This document shows positions 16,411 through 26,385 of a stretch of DNA of 64,000 nucleotides, piece by piece (the stretch's first letter is position 1; every line of letters starts with the position of its first letter). Location of the stretch: NCBI GenBank assembly GCA_000723505.1, contig HG934468.1:1706798-1770797 (forward strand), written 5' to 3'. The position numbers and the translations under genes are program-made. The notes under the pieces are model-generated. The model was not told the DNA's origin, did not search any database, and saw only the letters and a list, made by a program, of their open reading frames with translations. Source of the stretch: Mucinivorans hirudinis. GTDB taxonomy: Bacteria > Bacteroidota > Bacteroidia > Bacteroidales > Rikenellaceae.

Positions 16411-18864
16411 ATGGCAATTAAAAAATCTGAGTTATATAATACTCTATGGAAAAGTTGTGACGAACTTAGAGGGGGGATGGATGCAAGCCAATACAAAGAT
16501 TATGTATTGGTTATGCTCTTTGTGAAGTATATTAGTGACAAATCAAAGAATGATAAGAATTTTTCGATTGATATTCCGAATGGATGTTATTTTGATGATT
16601 TTATTGCTCTTAAAGGCAAAGACTCGATAGGCGAAGGAATAAACAAGATATTAGAAAAATTAGCAGATGCCAACACACAATTAACAAGTGTAATTACGGT
16701 GGCTGATTTTGCTGATGAAAGTAAATTAGGTAAAGGAGACGATCTAATAAAGACCGTTAGTAACTTGATTGGAGTGTTTCAATCATCGGGATTAGACTTT
16801 GGCAAGAATCGCTCGGAAGATGATGATCTGATGGGTGATGCCTATGAATATTTAATGAAGAACTTTGCCACTGAGAGTGGGAAAAGTAAGGGGCAATTTT
16901 ATACGCCAGCAGAAGTTAGTCGTGTAATGGCAAAGGTTATCGGGATTCAACGAGCAAAGAGTGCTAACGAATCGCTTTATGACCCAACTTGTGGTTCGGG
17001 CTCTCTGCTACTAAAAGCTCTTGCTGAAGCACCCGTGGAGGTTACAGTGTATGGTCAGGAGAAAGATGTTGCTACTCACGGTTTGGCGAAAATGAATATG
17101 ATATTGCACGGAATTGACGATGCTGATATTCGCCAAGGAGATACGATTAATGATCCGCAGCTAAAAGAGAACGATACTTTACGCACTTTTGACTACATAG
17201 TTGCAAATCCTCCATTTTCAACAAAATCTTGGTTAAAGAGTGCAAAATCAGAAGATACCTATGGTCGTTGGGGCTCAAAAATTGGAATACCACCCGAGAA
17301 AAACGGAGATTATGCTTTTCTACTGCATATCATTCGTTCATTGAAACAGTATGGTACAGGAGCGTGCATCTTACCTCACGGTGTTTTGTTTCGTGGCAAT
17401 GCGGAGTATGCTATTCGTAAAAATATCATCAAGTACATTAAAGGCATAATAGGACTTCCGTCAAATTTATTTTTTGGAACAGGTATTCCTGCTTGTATCT
17501 TGATATTGGATAAACGAGACGCTGATAATCGGAAGGGGATCTTTATGATAGACGCCAAGGGTGGATACGTTAAAGATGGAGCCAAAAACCGACTCAGAGA
17601 GCAAGATGTTCGTCGTATTGTAGACGTATGGGAGGCTCACAAAGATGTGCCACATTATGCTCGTTTTGTCTCTTTTGATGAGATAGAGACTTCCAATGAT
17701 TTCAATTTGAATTTACCACGATATATTCCGTCTGCTGATAGTGAGATTTTGCAAGATATTGAGGCACATCTGCAAGGAGGATTACCACTTCACGACATTG
17801 AACAGATGGAGCAGTATTGGAGCTCTTGCCCGACATTACGTGGTGAGCTATTTGTAGAAAATACGCCACGTGTTGGATATGCTCAATTGAAAGTATCGAA
17901 ATCAGAGATACGTCAAACGATACAGGTCAATCGTGATTATCAAACGCAGTCGCAACTGTTCCGTCGTCATTTAGATGATTGGAAGAGTGAAGTTAGCCCC
18001 AAATTATTTGCACTCAATCAAGGAATCAAACCCAAGGGCTATGCCAAGGAGCTGGGTGATTCTATTTTACGCCATTTTATTCAAGATGCACTTTTGGTGG
18101 ATGGCTATAATGCCTATGACGTATTTATGAACTATTGGAATGAGACGATGCAAGATGATTTGTATTTGATTTCTGAGGTTGGTTGGTGTGCCGAGCTTTA
18201 TGTTCCACAGCCGGCAGAGAAGAAGAGCAAAAGTGGCGAAGTGAAAAAGTCGAAACGCAAGGAGCCGAAATCAATCTATGACCTTGCCTGCGATTTGTTA
18301 CCTGTTGATTTGGTTGTTAAGAGATATTTTGATGATTTGAGCCAGACTCTTGCCTCTGCCGAGGAGCAGTTGGCTGAGTATGAGAGCCAGAAAGCAGAGA
18401 TGGAGGAGATGTATAAGGAAGACTACCTTGATGAGACGGTTTTTGAAGGTAAGAAGATAACCGATGCGTCGTTGAAAAAGCGAGAGAAACTACTCAAAGA
18501 TACCAAGTCGGACAAAGAAGAGCGGAATGTAATAGCTTGTTACATTGACCTTCGTGGCTCTATTTCGGCAGCAAAGAGGGTTATTCGTGTATGCAATACA
18601 GATTTATTGGCTTTGGTGGTTGGCAAATATAAGGAGTTAAGCTCTGATGAGGTTCGTGATATGGTTGTCGATGATAAGTGGTTTGGCACGTTGACACATA
18701 GGCTTGAGGAACAAATGGTACAGATTAGTCAACAACTCACCTCTTCGGTTGTCTCGCTCGTGGAGCGTTACGAGAGCACCTTACCGGAGCTCGATCGCAC
18801 TGCTCAAGAGTTAGAAGATAAAGTAACCGCCCATTTACGTACAATGGGATTTAATTGGGCATAA
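16411..18864 (+). CDS. hsdM: Type I restriction-modification DNA methyltransferase subunit
   Basis: Adenine-N6 methyltransferase of the HsdR2M2S1 complex, 817 residues. The N-terminal helical N12-type domain (LYNTLWKSCDELRGGMDASQ) is followed by the catalytic domain: SAM motif I DPTCGSGSLLLKA near residue 190 and the NPPF catalytic motif near 266 (VANPPFSTKSW). It is longer than the usual 500-550 residues. The extra C-terminal third (about 500-817) contains a Lys-rich linker (KKSKSGEVKKSKRK) and a long coiled coil, the form seen in many Bacteroidetes HsdM. HsdS starts 2 bases past its stop. Confidence 0.95.
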   Translation: MAIKKSELYNTLWKSCDELRGGMDASQYKDYVLVMLFVKYISDKSKNDKNFSIDIPNGCYFDDFIALKGKDSIGEGINKILEKLADANTQLTSVITVADFADESKLGKGDDLIKTVSNLIGVFQSSGLDFGKNRSEDDDLMGDAYEYLMKNFATESGKSKGQFYTPAEVSRVMAKVIGIQRAKSANESLYDPTCGSGSLLLKALAEAPVEVTVYGQEKDVATHGLAKMNMILHGIDDADIRQGDTINDPQLKENDTLRTFDYIVANPPFSTKSWLKSAKSEDTYGRWGSKIGIPPEKNGDYAFLLHIIRSLKQYGTGACILPHGVLFRGNAEYAIRKNIIKYIKGIIGLPSNLFFGTGIPACILILDKRDADNRKGIFMIDAKGGYVKDGAKNRLREQDVRRIVDVWEAHKDVPHYARFVSFDEIETSNDFNLNLPRYIPSADSEILQDIEAHLQGGLPLHDIEQMEQYWSSCPTLRGELFVENTPRVGYAQLKVSKSEIRQTIQVNRDYQTQSQLFRRHLDDWKSEVSPKLFALNQGIKPKGYAKELGDSILRHFIQDALLVDGYNAYDVFMNYWNETMQDDLYLISEVGWCAELYVPQPAEKKSKSGEVKKSKRKEPKSIYDLACDLLPVDLVVKRYFDDLSQTLASAEEQLAEYESQKAEMEEMYKEDYLDETVFEGKKITDASLKKREKLLKDTKSDKEERNVIACYIDLRGSISAAKRVIRVCNTDLLALVVGKYKELSSDEVRDMVVDDKWFGTLTHRLEEQMVQISQQLTSSVVSLVERYESTLPELDRTAQELEDKVTAHLRTMGFNWA

Positions 18865-18866
18865 CT

Positions 18867-20078
18867 ATGGAGACAATACGCAAAGGTTACAAACAGACTG
18901 ACATTGGTATTATTCCAGAGGATTGGGAAGTGAAAACAATAGGCAAGATTTTCACATCATTCCCTACTGCTTCGTTTAGTCGAGAACAATTAGGAGATGG
19001 AAATGTGAAATATATTCACTATGGTGACATACACACTAAATTTGGTGCGATAGTTAATGTTGAAACAACTGATTTGCCAACTGTTTCGGATAGTCAATCA
19101 AATAGATATGTTAAACTAAAAAACGGAGATATAATACTTGCCGATGCCTCAGAAGACTATGAGGGAGTTGGAAAATGTATAGAAATTTTGAATTGTCAAA
19201 ATACGCCAGCAATCTCAGGTTTACACACAATCCCTTTAAGAGATTCTAATAATGAGTTTGTTGATGGATTACGGGGGTACATATTTCAGAGTAAGAATGT
19301 AAAAAGCCAGTTAGATAGACAAGCGGTAGGCACAAAAGTTTACAGTATATCTTATAACTCTATTAAAGAGTGCCTGATTCCTATTCCAACAAAAATTGAG
19401 CAGCGAGCAATTGCGGAGGTATTGAGTGAGATTGATTTGTTGATTGAGGTGTTGGACAAAAAGATAGCCAAAAAGCGAGCCATCAAAGACGGAGCAATGC
19501 AACAACTACTCACCGCAAAAAAACGCCTCCCCGGATTCTCTGACCCTTGGGTCGAGAAGAAACTTGGAGATATCTTAGATTACGAACAACCAACTAACTA
19601 CATTATACAATGTAATGATTATTTGGACTCTGGTATTCCTGTATTAACTGCAGGCAAGACGTTTATACTTGGATATACTCATGAAACTACAGGCATTTAC
19701 GATAATGTACCGGTAATTATATTTGACGACTTTACTACAGCGTCAAAATATGTTGATTTTCCTTTCAAGGTAAAATCCTCTGCAATGAAAATTCTCACCA
19801 TTAACAATATAGATTATAATCTACGCTTTATTTTTGAGCTGATGCAAATCATAGATTTTCCCTTATCTGACCATCAAAGATATTGGATATCGGAGTATAG
19901 CGAGTTAATCATACAACTACCCAATAATCGAAAAGAACAGCAAGCGATTGCTGAAATTCTAACCGATATGGACGATGAAATAGAGCTATTAGAGCAACAA
20001 CGCTCAAAATACACCGCCCTCAAACAAGGCGCAATGCAACAACTCCTAACAGGACAAATAAGACTTAAAACAAAATAA
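18867..20078 (+). CDS. hsdS: Type I restriction-modification specificity subunit
   Basis: DNA-sequence recognition subunit, about 403 residues from the ATG at 18867 (METIRKGYKQTDIGIIPEDW). Two target recognition domains (about 10-165 and 215-350) are each followed by a conserved helical spacer: EQRAIAEVLSEIDLLIEVLD with GAMQQLLTAKKRLPG, and EQQAIAEILTDMDDEIELLE with GAMQQLLTGQIRL. Only one specificity gene is present, and no inverted repeats suggesting TRD shuffling were seen. Confidence 0.95.
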   Translation: METIRKGYKQTDIGIIPEDWEVKTIGKIFTSFPTASFSREQLGDGNVKYIHYGDIHTKFGAIVNVETTDLPTVSDSQSNRYVKLKNGDIILADASEDYEGVGKCIEILNCQNTPAISGLHTIPLRDSNNEFVDGLRGYIFQSKNVKSQLDRQAVGTKVYSISYNSIKECLIPIPTKIEQRAIAEVLSEIDLLIEVLDKKIAKKRAIKDGAMQQLLTAKKRLPGFSDPWVEKKLGDILDYEQPTNYIIQCNDYLDSGIPVLTAGKTFILGYTHETTGIYDNVPVIIFDDFTTASKYVDFPFKVKSSAMKILTINNIDYNLRFIFELMQIIDFPLSDHQRYWISEYSELIIQLPNNRKEQQAIAEILTDMDDEIELLEQQRSKYTALKQGAMQQLLTGQIRLKTK

Positions 20079-20089
20079 AAATAATAACA

Positions 20090-20476
20090 ATGGAAGTTAA
20101 ATTAACAACAAATGATGCGGATATTATTAGCACTGGTAGTGTAATAATTCCCAAAGATAAGTATGTTGAATTTGAGATAGAGAACTTAAAGTTTAGAATT
20201 GAATTCGTGCTTGATAAAAACGATGATGGAACCTTAAAGGAAAGTCGAATAGCTACAAATGTTGTTGGAGAAGCACCAGAGCAAAGACTTGAAATCAGAT
20301 TCATTAATCACGTAAATTTATTTATGGCTACTCCTCCCTCAATTTTCCATGCTGCAACAATCAATAATCGCTCCTTGCTTTTGAATTTTGCAATAATGTC
20401 TCTCAATAACTCCAATGTTGAGATCGAAAGCAAATTATTTCATTATACCTGGTGTCTTAAAAAGGAGGGGGAGTAA
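20090..20476 (+). CDS. Hypothetical protein in the restriction operon
   Basis: A 128-residue soluble beta-rich protein (KYVEFEIENLKFRIEFVLD, LEIRFINHVNLFMATPPSIF) of a small uncharacterised family often found beside a tiny membrane protein; I recall the family as DUF6864-like but cannot verify it. It starts 12 bases after hsdS and ends 2 bases before the next gene, so it is part of the operon. It is probably an accessory restriction or standalone anti-phage gene. Confidence 0.75.
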   Translation: MEVKLTTNDADIISTGSVIIPKDKYVEFEIENLKFRIEFVLDKNDDGTLKESRIATNVVGEAPEQRLEIRFINHVNLFMATPPSIFHAATINNRSLLLNFAIMSLNNSNVEIESKLFHYTWCLKKEGE

Positions 20477-20478
20477 CT

Positions 20479-20856
20479 ATGAGTAATACATATATCACAC
20501 CATCGAATACGGGTTATCCCAGCAGCTTAAAAGAGATTAAGTTAACCCAAGAGCATGAACAAATAATAACTGCAGCAAAAAACACTCATGAATTAGCACT
20601 TAAGGAGAGCGATCATCTTCACGAGTTAAAAAAGATTGATAAAATATTAGGACAAATTGGTAGGTTTTTTGGTGGAGAAGAACATGCATCTAGAAATATA
20701 ACAGCAACAATATGTTTATCCCTAATATTTGGTGCAACCATTGTTTCTGTAATAGTTTATTTCGGCGAAAAAGATATATTGTTTATTAAGAGTATTTGGA
20801 TTAGCATTATTCCTGTAATAAGTTTATCATTAGGCTACCTTTTCGGTAAAAAATAA
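20479..20856 (+). CDS. Small protein with two membrane segments in the restriction operon
   Basis: A 125-residue protein, not recognised. Residues 1-70 are soluble and helical (EHEQIITAAKNTHELALKES). Two membrane helices follow (ATICLSLIFGATIVSVIVYF and SIWISIIPVISLSLGYLFG), ending in GKK. Gene spacing of 2 and 5 bases ties it to the preceding hypothetical gene and to hsdR. The pair of a soluble and a membrane protein resembles effector-sensor pairs in defence islands, but this is only context. Confidence 0.75.
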   Translation: MSNTYITPSNTGYPSSLKEIKLTQEHEQIITAAKNTHELALKESDHLHELKKIDKILGQIGRFFGGEEHASRNITATICLSLIFGATIVSVIVYFGEKDILFIKSIWISIIPVISLSLGYLFGKK

Positions 20857-20861
20857 ATACT

Positions 20862-23800
20862 ATGACACACATCGGCGAAATAGAGCGTATAACGCAAAAT
20901 AGATTGGTGCGGTTGTTTGAGCAAAACCTCAAATACACATACCTCGGTAATTGGGAAGAGCGTGAGGATAACCGAAATATAGAAGAGGAGTTACTCCAAA
21001 AATCACTTCTAAGCAGAGGATATACGCAACAAGAGGTCGCAAAGGCAATCCCAAAGCTAAAAGAGGTGGCTAACAACATAACCCCCGGACTATACAACGC
21101 AAATAAAGAGGTGTATGGTTTGTTACGCTATGGCGTGAATATCAAAACCGACGCCGACAAAAACTCCAAACAAATCCACCTAATCGACTGGGGAAATCCC
21201 CTTGCAAATGATTTTGCTTTCGCCCAAGAGGTCAGTATCAGAGGTTGCAATACAAAGCGTCCTGATATTGTGATATATGTTAATGGTATAGCCCTTGCTG
21301 TGATTGAGCTCAAACGCTCGACGGTATCTGTGTCTGAGGGTATTCGCCAAAACTTAGACAATCAAGAGGAGCACTTTATTCAACCGTTTTTCACTACCGT
21401 TCAATTACTATTTGCAGGTAACGACTCGCAAGGACTACATTATGGAGTAATCAAAACAAAAGAAAAATTCTGGTTGCGGTGGAAAGAAAAAGACGATTCA
21501 ATAGCAAATGAGCTCGACCGTAGTACAATGCAAATGTTCAATAAAGAGCGGTTACTCGAATTTATTAAAGATTTCTTAATCTTTGACGGCGGTATCAAAA
21601 AAGCGGCACGTCCAAATCAATACTTCGCCATCAAAGCTGCCCAACCACGTGTTAGAACCAAAGACAGTGGGATTATATGGCACTCGCAAGGCTCTGGAAA
21701 AAGCCTCACGATGGTGTGGTTGGCAAAGTGGATTATCAAAAATATTGATGATGCTCGAATTGTGATTATCACAGACCGTGATGAACTCGACCGCCAAATA
21801 GAAGGCAATTTCCTTGACACAGGAGAAGAGATAGTTAGAGCTAAATCAGGAGACCAGCTAATCACTGCACTCAACAAAGCAACACCTTCGCTTATATGTT
21901 CGCTTATACACAAGTTTGGAAATAATTCCGATGAGCAAGCTATTGAGGTTGGTGGAAAACGATCAACAAAATCGCTCGAGAAATACATCGAAGACCTAAA
22001 AACTCAAAAACTACCAAAAGGTTTCGCGGCAAAAGGTAATATCTTTGTCTTCATAGATGAGTGCCACCGAACTCAAGGCGGCACACTCCACGAGGCAATG
22101 AAAATCATTATGGGCGAAGATGTGATGCTCATTGGTTTTACGGGAACTCCATTGCTAAAAACTGATAAAAAAAGTTCTGCCGAAACATTCCTTCCCCGAA
22201 ATAATAATTTAACGCCATATATTCATACTTATAAATTTGATGAAGCTGTTGAGGATAAAGTTATTCTTGACCTTAGATATGAAGCCAGAGATGTAGAACA
22301 ATATTTGGGCAAAGAAGAGAAGTTAGACGAATGGTTTGAGTCTCATACTATTGGTCTATCATCAGTTGCAAAAGCGGCACTTAAAGATCGTTGGGTGAAA
22401 CTCGAAAAACTATTCTCGAGCAAAGAGAGAATGCAGAGAATAGTGGCTGACATCTGTATGGATATGGATAAAAAGCCAGCTCTCTCATCTGGATATGGAA
22501 ATGCTATGCTTGTTGCCGATAGCATTTATCAAGCCTATAGATATTGGGACTTGTTTCAGTCTACCGCACTCAAAGAGAATTGTGCTGTTGTTACAAGCTA
22601 TGATGCAAATATTGCAGATATCAAAGGCGAAACAACGGGTGATGGTGATGGAGAGGCGAAATTCAAATATGATGCAGCCAAGAGAATGATGGGTGATAGA
22701 AAAGTTGATGAGTTTGAGCAATGGGCTAAAAATGAGTTTATCAAACATCCAGCGTCTATGAAATTGCTTATTGTTGTCGACAAACTTCTTACCGGTTTTG
22801 ATGCTCCAGCGGCAACATATATGTATATTGATAAAAAGATGCAAAATCACGACCTATTCCAAGCTATATGCCGAGTCAATAGAGTTGACGAGGAAGATAA
22901 AGACTATGGGTATATTGTCGATTATCAAGATCTTTTTAATTCAATTCGAAATGCCATTGAAGACTACACGTCAGAAGCGTTAGACGGATATGATAAAGAA
23001 GATATAGAGGGTCTGCTCTCAAATAGGTTGGAGGAGGCGAAAAAAGATTTGGACGAGGCTCTACAATGTGTAATAACTCTATGTGAGGTCGTGATTCCGC
23101 AAACAAGAGAGGCGTATTTCGAATACTTTGTGTATGGTAACAACACCCCTTTTGATGAGCAACCAGCAGAAAGCGAGGCGAATGCAGAGAAACGTGAAAA
23201 ACTGTATAAATTAGTCGGAAACTTGGTTCGGCGATATGTGAATATTGCTAATGAAATGGCAGGTGCAGGTTATTCGCAAGAAGAGGCTGCCGACATCAAA
23301 AAAAGAGTAGATTATTACAATAGCATAAAAGATGAAATTAAGCTCAAAAGTGGTGATGCTCTTGATTTGAAACGATTTGACCCAATGATGAGGCAATTAA
23401 TTGATAATTGGGTACGTGCAGATGACAGCGAAAAACTATTTGAATTTGAAGACATTTCCTTCTTAGACTTAATAGATAAAGAAGGTTATGATGCAATTGA
23501 TAAGCTCCCTACATCAATTAAAAGTAGTGAAAAATCTGTTGCAGAGACTCTTCTGGCTAATATGTATAGAGTTGTTAATAGTGAAAGACCTAATAATCCT
23601 GCATATTATGACAAGGTATCTCAGATGCTTAGACAGCTTTTAGAGGATGTGAAAAACGGCAAATTATCATACAAAGAACTAATCGATAAGCTCATCCAGA
23701 AAGTTAGAGACGTTAAAAATCAAAAAGGGGCATATCCGGCAAACATATCCACCTTGGGCTTAAAGGCACTTTATGATAACCTTGAAAAGGATGAAGAGCT

Positions 23801-23975
23801 AGCCATCAAGGTTCATTATGCAGTCAAAAATAGTGCTAAAGATAGTTGGAGAGATTTGAGTGTGCCAACTAAAATGAGAAAAGTTCGTCGTGCCGTTATG
23901 GAGGCTCTTAACTCCGACGATGATGAGTACATCAGTAAAGTAATGGGGATTATTTTAAGACATAAGGAGTATTGA
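20862..23975 (+). CDS. hsdR: Type I restriction endonuclease subunit
   Basis: Motor and nuclease subunit of 1037 residues that translocates DNA and cuts it when the HsdMS complex meets an unmethylated site. The N-terminal PD-(D/E)xK nuclease is visible as RPDIVIYVNGIALAVIELKR (about 133-152). The SF2 translocase has Walker A HSQGSGKSLTMVW near residue 277, DECHRTQGG near 399, GFTGTPLL near 427 and motif VI AICRVNRVDE. A helical C-terminal domain binds the methylase. All motifs are intact, so restriction should be functional. Its TGA overlaps the next ATG (TGATG). Confidence 0.96.
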   Translation: MTHIGEIERITQNRLVRLFEQNLKYTYLGNWEEREDNRNIEEELLQKSLLSRGYTQQEVAKAIPKLKEVANNITPGLYNANKEVYGLLRYGVNIKTDADKNSKQIHLIDWGNPLANDFAFAQEVSIRGCNTKRPDIVIYVNGIALAVIELKRSTVSVSEGIRQNLDNQEEHFIQPFFTTVQLLFAGNDSQGLHYGVIKTKEKFWLRWKEKDDSIANELDRSTMQMFNKERLLEFIKDFLIFDGGIKKAARPNQYFAIKAAQPRVRTKDSGIIWHSQGSGKSLTMVWLAKWIIKNIDDARIVIITDRDELDRQIEGNFLDTGEEIVRAKSGDQLITALNKATPSLICSLIHKFGNNSDEQAIEVGGKRSTKSLEKYIEDLKTQKLPKGFAAKGNIFVFIDECHRTQGGTLHEAMKIIMGEDVMLIGFTGTPLLKTDKKSSAETFLPRNNNLTPYIHTYKFDEAVEDKVILDLRYEARDVEQYLGKEEKLDEWFESHTIGLSSVAKAALKDRWVKLEKLFSSKERMQRIVADICMDMDKKPALSSGYGNAMLVADSIYQAYRYWDLFQSTALKENCAVVTSYDANIADIKGETTGDGDGEAKFKYDAAKRMMGDRKVDEFEQWAKNEFIKHPASMKLLIVVDKLLTGFDAPAATYMYIDKKMQNHDLFQAICRVNRVDEEDKDYGYIVDYQDLFNSIRNAIEDYTSEALDGYDKEDIEGLLSNRLEEAKKDLDEALQCVITLCEVVIPQTREAYFEYFVYGNNTPFDEQPAESEANAEKREKLYKLVGNLVRRYVNIANEMAGAGYSQEEAADIKKRVDYYNSIKDEIKLKSGDALDLKRFDPMMRQLIDNWVRADDSEKLFEFEDISFLDLIDKEGYDAIDKLPTSIKSSEKSVAETLLANMYRVVNSERPNNPAYYDKVSQMLRQLLEDVKNGKLSYKELIDKLIQKVRDVKNQKGAYPANISTLGLKALYDNLEKDEELAIKVHYAVKNSAKDSWRDLSVPTKMRKVRRAVMEALNSDDDEYISKVMGIILRHKEY

Positions 23976-24670
23976 TGGAATATATTAGCATAGGTAGTTT
24001 GTCTATTGAGGTCATTCGAAAAAACATTAAGAACATACACTTACGTGTATATCCTCCAGATTGTCGCGTTCAGATTTCTGCTCCCGAAAAAATGGAGTTA
24101 GACTCGATTCGTCTTTTTGCAATAACCAAATCGAGTTGGATAAAAAAGAAACAACAAGAGCTAATAGACTATTCAAGACAATCTGAAAGAGAGTATGTGT
24201 CTGGTGAAAATCACTATTTCAAAGGCAAACGATATAGACTGAAGGTGATTTTTCAGCATAATGAACCACATGTTGAGCTGCAAGGTAATCAATTTATGGT
24301 GCTATACGTGAGAAGAGAGGCGACAATTGAGCGTAGGGCTGAGATTGTTAAAGATTGGTATCGTAATAGACTCAAAGAGATAATAGAACCATTAATCTCA
24401 AAGTGGGAAAAGTGCCTCGACGTTACAGTTGAGAACTGGGAACTCAAACAGATGAAAACACTTTGGGGAAGCTGCAATCAAAAAAATAAGAGTATCTTGT
24501 TTAATCTCGAACTTGCAAAAAAACCAATTCATTGCATTGAATATATAATCGCACATGAACTAACCCACCTCGTAGAACGAAACCATAATGAACGGTTCTT
24601 AGCTTTGCTTGATGTAAATATACCTAATTGGAGAATCATCAAGGAAGAGCTAAATGAATTTATTGTGTAA
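23975..24670 (+). CDS. YgjP/SprT-like zinc metallopeptidase
   Basis: Predicted zinc protease of about 231 residues with HELTHLVERNHNERF (about 190-205) giving the HExxH...H site, preceded by the family's WGSCNQKNKSILFNLELA. Members of this DUF45/M48-like family commonly close type I restriction operons. A role in regulating the restriction complex by proteolysis is plausible but unproved. The start is the ATG at 23975 that overlaps the hsdR stop. The operon ends here. Confidence 0.9.
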   Translation: MEYISIGSLSIEVIRKNIKNIHLRVYPPDCRVQISAPEKMELDSIRLFAITKSSWIKKKQQELIDYSRQSEREYVSGENHYFKGKRYRLKVIFQHNEPHVELQGNQFMVLYVRREATIERRAEIVKDWYRNRLKEIIEPLISKWEKCLDVTVENWELKQMKTLWGSCNQKNKSILFNLELAKKPIHCIEYIIAHELTHLVERNHNERFLALLDVNIPNWRIIKEELNEFIV

Positions 24671-24898
24671 TTGTGAAGATTCATATATCATATCTTGGTG
24701 AAATAATAGGCGAATTAACCGCTAACAAAAAAAGCCAATTAAAAGTACACCAATAGTTTGCAACTAATTTACAGTTCAGTCTGTGGTTTAATCATATAAC
24801 TAATTTATTTACAGCGTTTTATATCACGTAAATCTATTACTGCATCGGCAAATAACTCGCTGATTTACAGTGAATTACATTCAAAACATTTTTACTTT

Positions 24899-24925
24899 AA
24901 GTGCTCATTTTGAGCACTTTTTTTG
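24899..24925 (+). terminator. Intrinsic terminator behind the restriction operon
   Basis: AAGTGCTCA (24899-24907) pairs with TGAGCACTT (24911-24919) over a 3-base loop and runs into a T tract. It lies 229 bases after the last operon gene. The stretch 24671-24898 holds no gene but contains TTTACAG at least three times (TTTACAGTT, TTTACAGCG, TTTACAGTG). Confidence 0.85.
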
Positions 24926-25050
24926 TTTTACTTTTATTCTAAGTAAACTTCCGTTTACTCTGTTTTACTACATTTTCCGACCATTTTCTTAGCCATTTCT
25001 TAGCCAATGTCAGACGGGTTGAATTTCTTTGACCCAGAATGTCGTCGGGC

Positions 25051-25115
25051 TGTTATGAGGTGATATGAGCAGTTATGTAGTGATATGTAGTGTTACGAGC
25101 AGTTATGAGGTGATA
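25051..25115 (+). repeat. Imperfect 20-bp direct repeats (iteron-like) upstream of the second integrase module
   Basis: GTTATGAGGTGATATGAGCA, GTTATGTAGTGATATGTAGT, the 10-mer GTTACGAGCA, and GTTATGAGGTGATAT follow each other directly. Such arrays are typical binding sites for multi-domain recombination or replication proteins. The next gene encodes a protein with five or so HTH units, an attractive binder. The remaining 25116-25237 shows nothing else. Confidence 0.6.
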
Positions 25116-25237
25116 TTTCAGATATTTCCCCCAGAATTTCGCCGCCACTCTGCATTTTAGGTGCAATATCGAGAGAAATAACCACAGACGATATGTTGGC
25201 TTATATCTCTTCATTTTCTGAATTAACAATTAAACAT

Positions 25238-26383
25238 ATGAGTAGCAATTTTGAAATCACAAAGACCTGTGAGCTTTGTGGCAGTAGCTTTATTGCCCGA
25301 AAACTCACAACCCAATACTGTTCACATCAATGCTCGCAGCGTGCCTATAAACTCAGAAAAAGAGATGAGAAAATAAAAGCTGCGGTAGATAATCAAACAG
25401 TACAACCTGCATCGACAGAAAATATATCGAACCAATTTAACCCAATTCAAAACGATTCTCCTAATCTTAAAATAGAGATTCTGAATTTGGATGACGTGGC
25501 TGTACTTATGGGCATAAACAGAATGACCGTGTATCGCTACTGCGTTCAAGGCAAATTAAAATGTATTAAGATGAACAGGAAAATTTTTATCAGGCGCAAT
25601 GACATTGAGCAGCTCTTTGAAAGTGCGCCACCCTACGTGGTAACTCCAAGAAAAGCAAAAACGCAAGAACCGACTGAGGCGGTATCTGAAGAGTGTATTA
25701 CCGAATTTTACACGGCGGATGAGTTAGCAACGAAATTTGGGTACTCCAAATCTGCTATTCATAAGATGGCGGCAAGTAAACACATTCCCAAGACAACTCA
25801 TAATGGGAGCTATCTGTACAGCAAGAGACACTTTGATGAAGCATTTGCCGGAAAACAAGTTGATGAGTCAATTACTGAATGGTACACAGTGGAGCAAATT
25901 ATGGTGCTCTACTCTATGACCAAAAATTCGGTTTACTCCTTAACCAGCGAACGGGCAATCACCAAAAAGAACCAATCCGGCAAGACTCTCTATGCTAAAT
26001 CAGAGATAGACACAGTTCTCCAGCCTCGTTTGGGCGATACATCAATTACCGAGTGGTACTCATCAGATGAAATTAGAGAGGAGTATGGCCTTGAGCCAAG
26101 TTATATTGCAAATTTCGTCTTTGTCAATAAAATACCCAAAAAAAGAATCGGTAACAAAGGCTACTACTCCAAACAGCACTTTGACAAAGCGGTCGCAGAG
26201 CGTAAACCATCTACAGAGTACATTACTGTCGATAAAGCTATGGAGTTATACCGCATGAGCAGAGATGCAGTATATGCCTGCGTAAAACGTCACAACATAC
26301 CTAAGATTAAAGAGGGGCCGATCATCAAGCTGCAAAAGTCGGCACTCGAAGCATTGTTTAATCCAGTAAAATTATACATATAG
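25238..26383 (+). CDS. Multi-HTH DNA-binding protein with N-terminal zinc finger
   Basis: About 381 residues from the ATG at 25238 (MSSNFEITKTCELCGSSF). A CxxC...CxxxC zinc finger (CELCGSSFIARK, YCSHQCSQRA) opens the protein. At least four MerR/HTH_17-like units follow at near-regular spacing: DDVAVLMGINRMTVYRYC, ADELATKFGYSKSAIHKM, VEQIMVLYSMTKNSVYSL, SDEIREEYGLEPSYIANF, and a final VDKAMELYRMSRDAVYACV. The units are separated by ITEWY/ITEFY linkers. Such proteins accompany integrases in Bacteroidetes elements and probably organise recombination or regulate it. The integrase starts 2 bases later. Confidence 0.88.
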   Translation: MSSNFEITKTCELCGSSFIARKLTTQYCSHQCSQRAYKLRKRDEKIKAAVDNQTVQPASTENISNQFNPIQNDSPNLKIEILNLDDVAVLMGINRMTVYRYCVQGKLKCIKMNRKIFIRRNDIEQLFESAPPYVVTPRKAKTQEPTEAVSEECITEFYTADELATKFGYSKSAIHKMAASKHIPKTTHNGSYLYSKRHFDEAFAGKQVDESITEWYTVEQIMVLYSMTKNSVYSLTSERAITKKNQSGKTLYAKSEIDTVLQPRLGDTSITEWYSSDEIREEYGLEPSYIANFVFVNKIPKKRIGNKGYYSKQHFDKAVAERKPSTEYITVDKAMELYRMSRDAVYACVKRHNIPKIKEGPIIKLQKSALEALFNPVKLYI

Positions 26384-26385
26384 TT

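Noticed and set aside
18867-20078. Phase-variable HsdS by TRD inversion
   Set aside because: Only one hsdS, no partial hsdS genes and no recombinase or inverted repeats within the operon.
25051-25115. CRISPR-like array
   Set aside because: Repeats are imperfect, directly abutting and without spacers; no cas genes.
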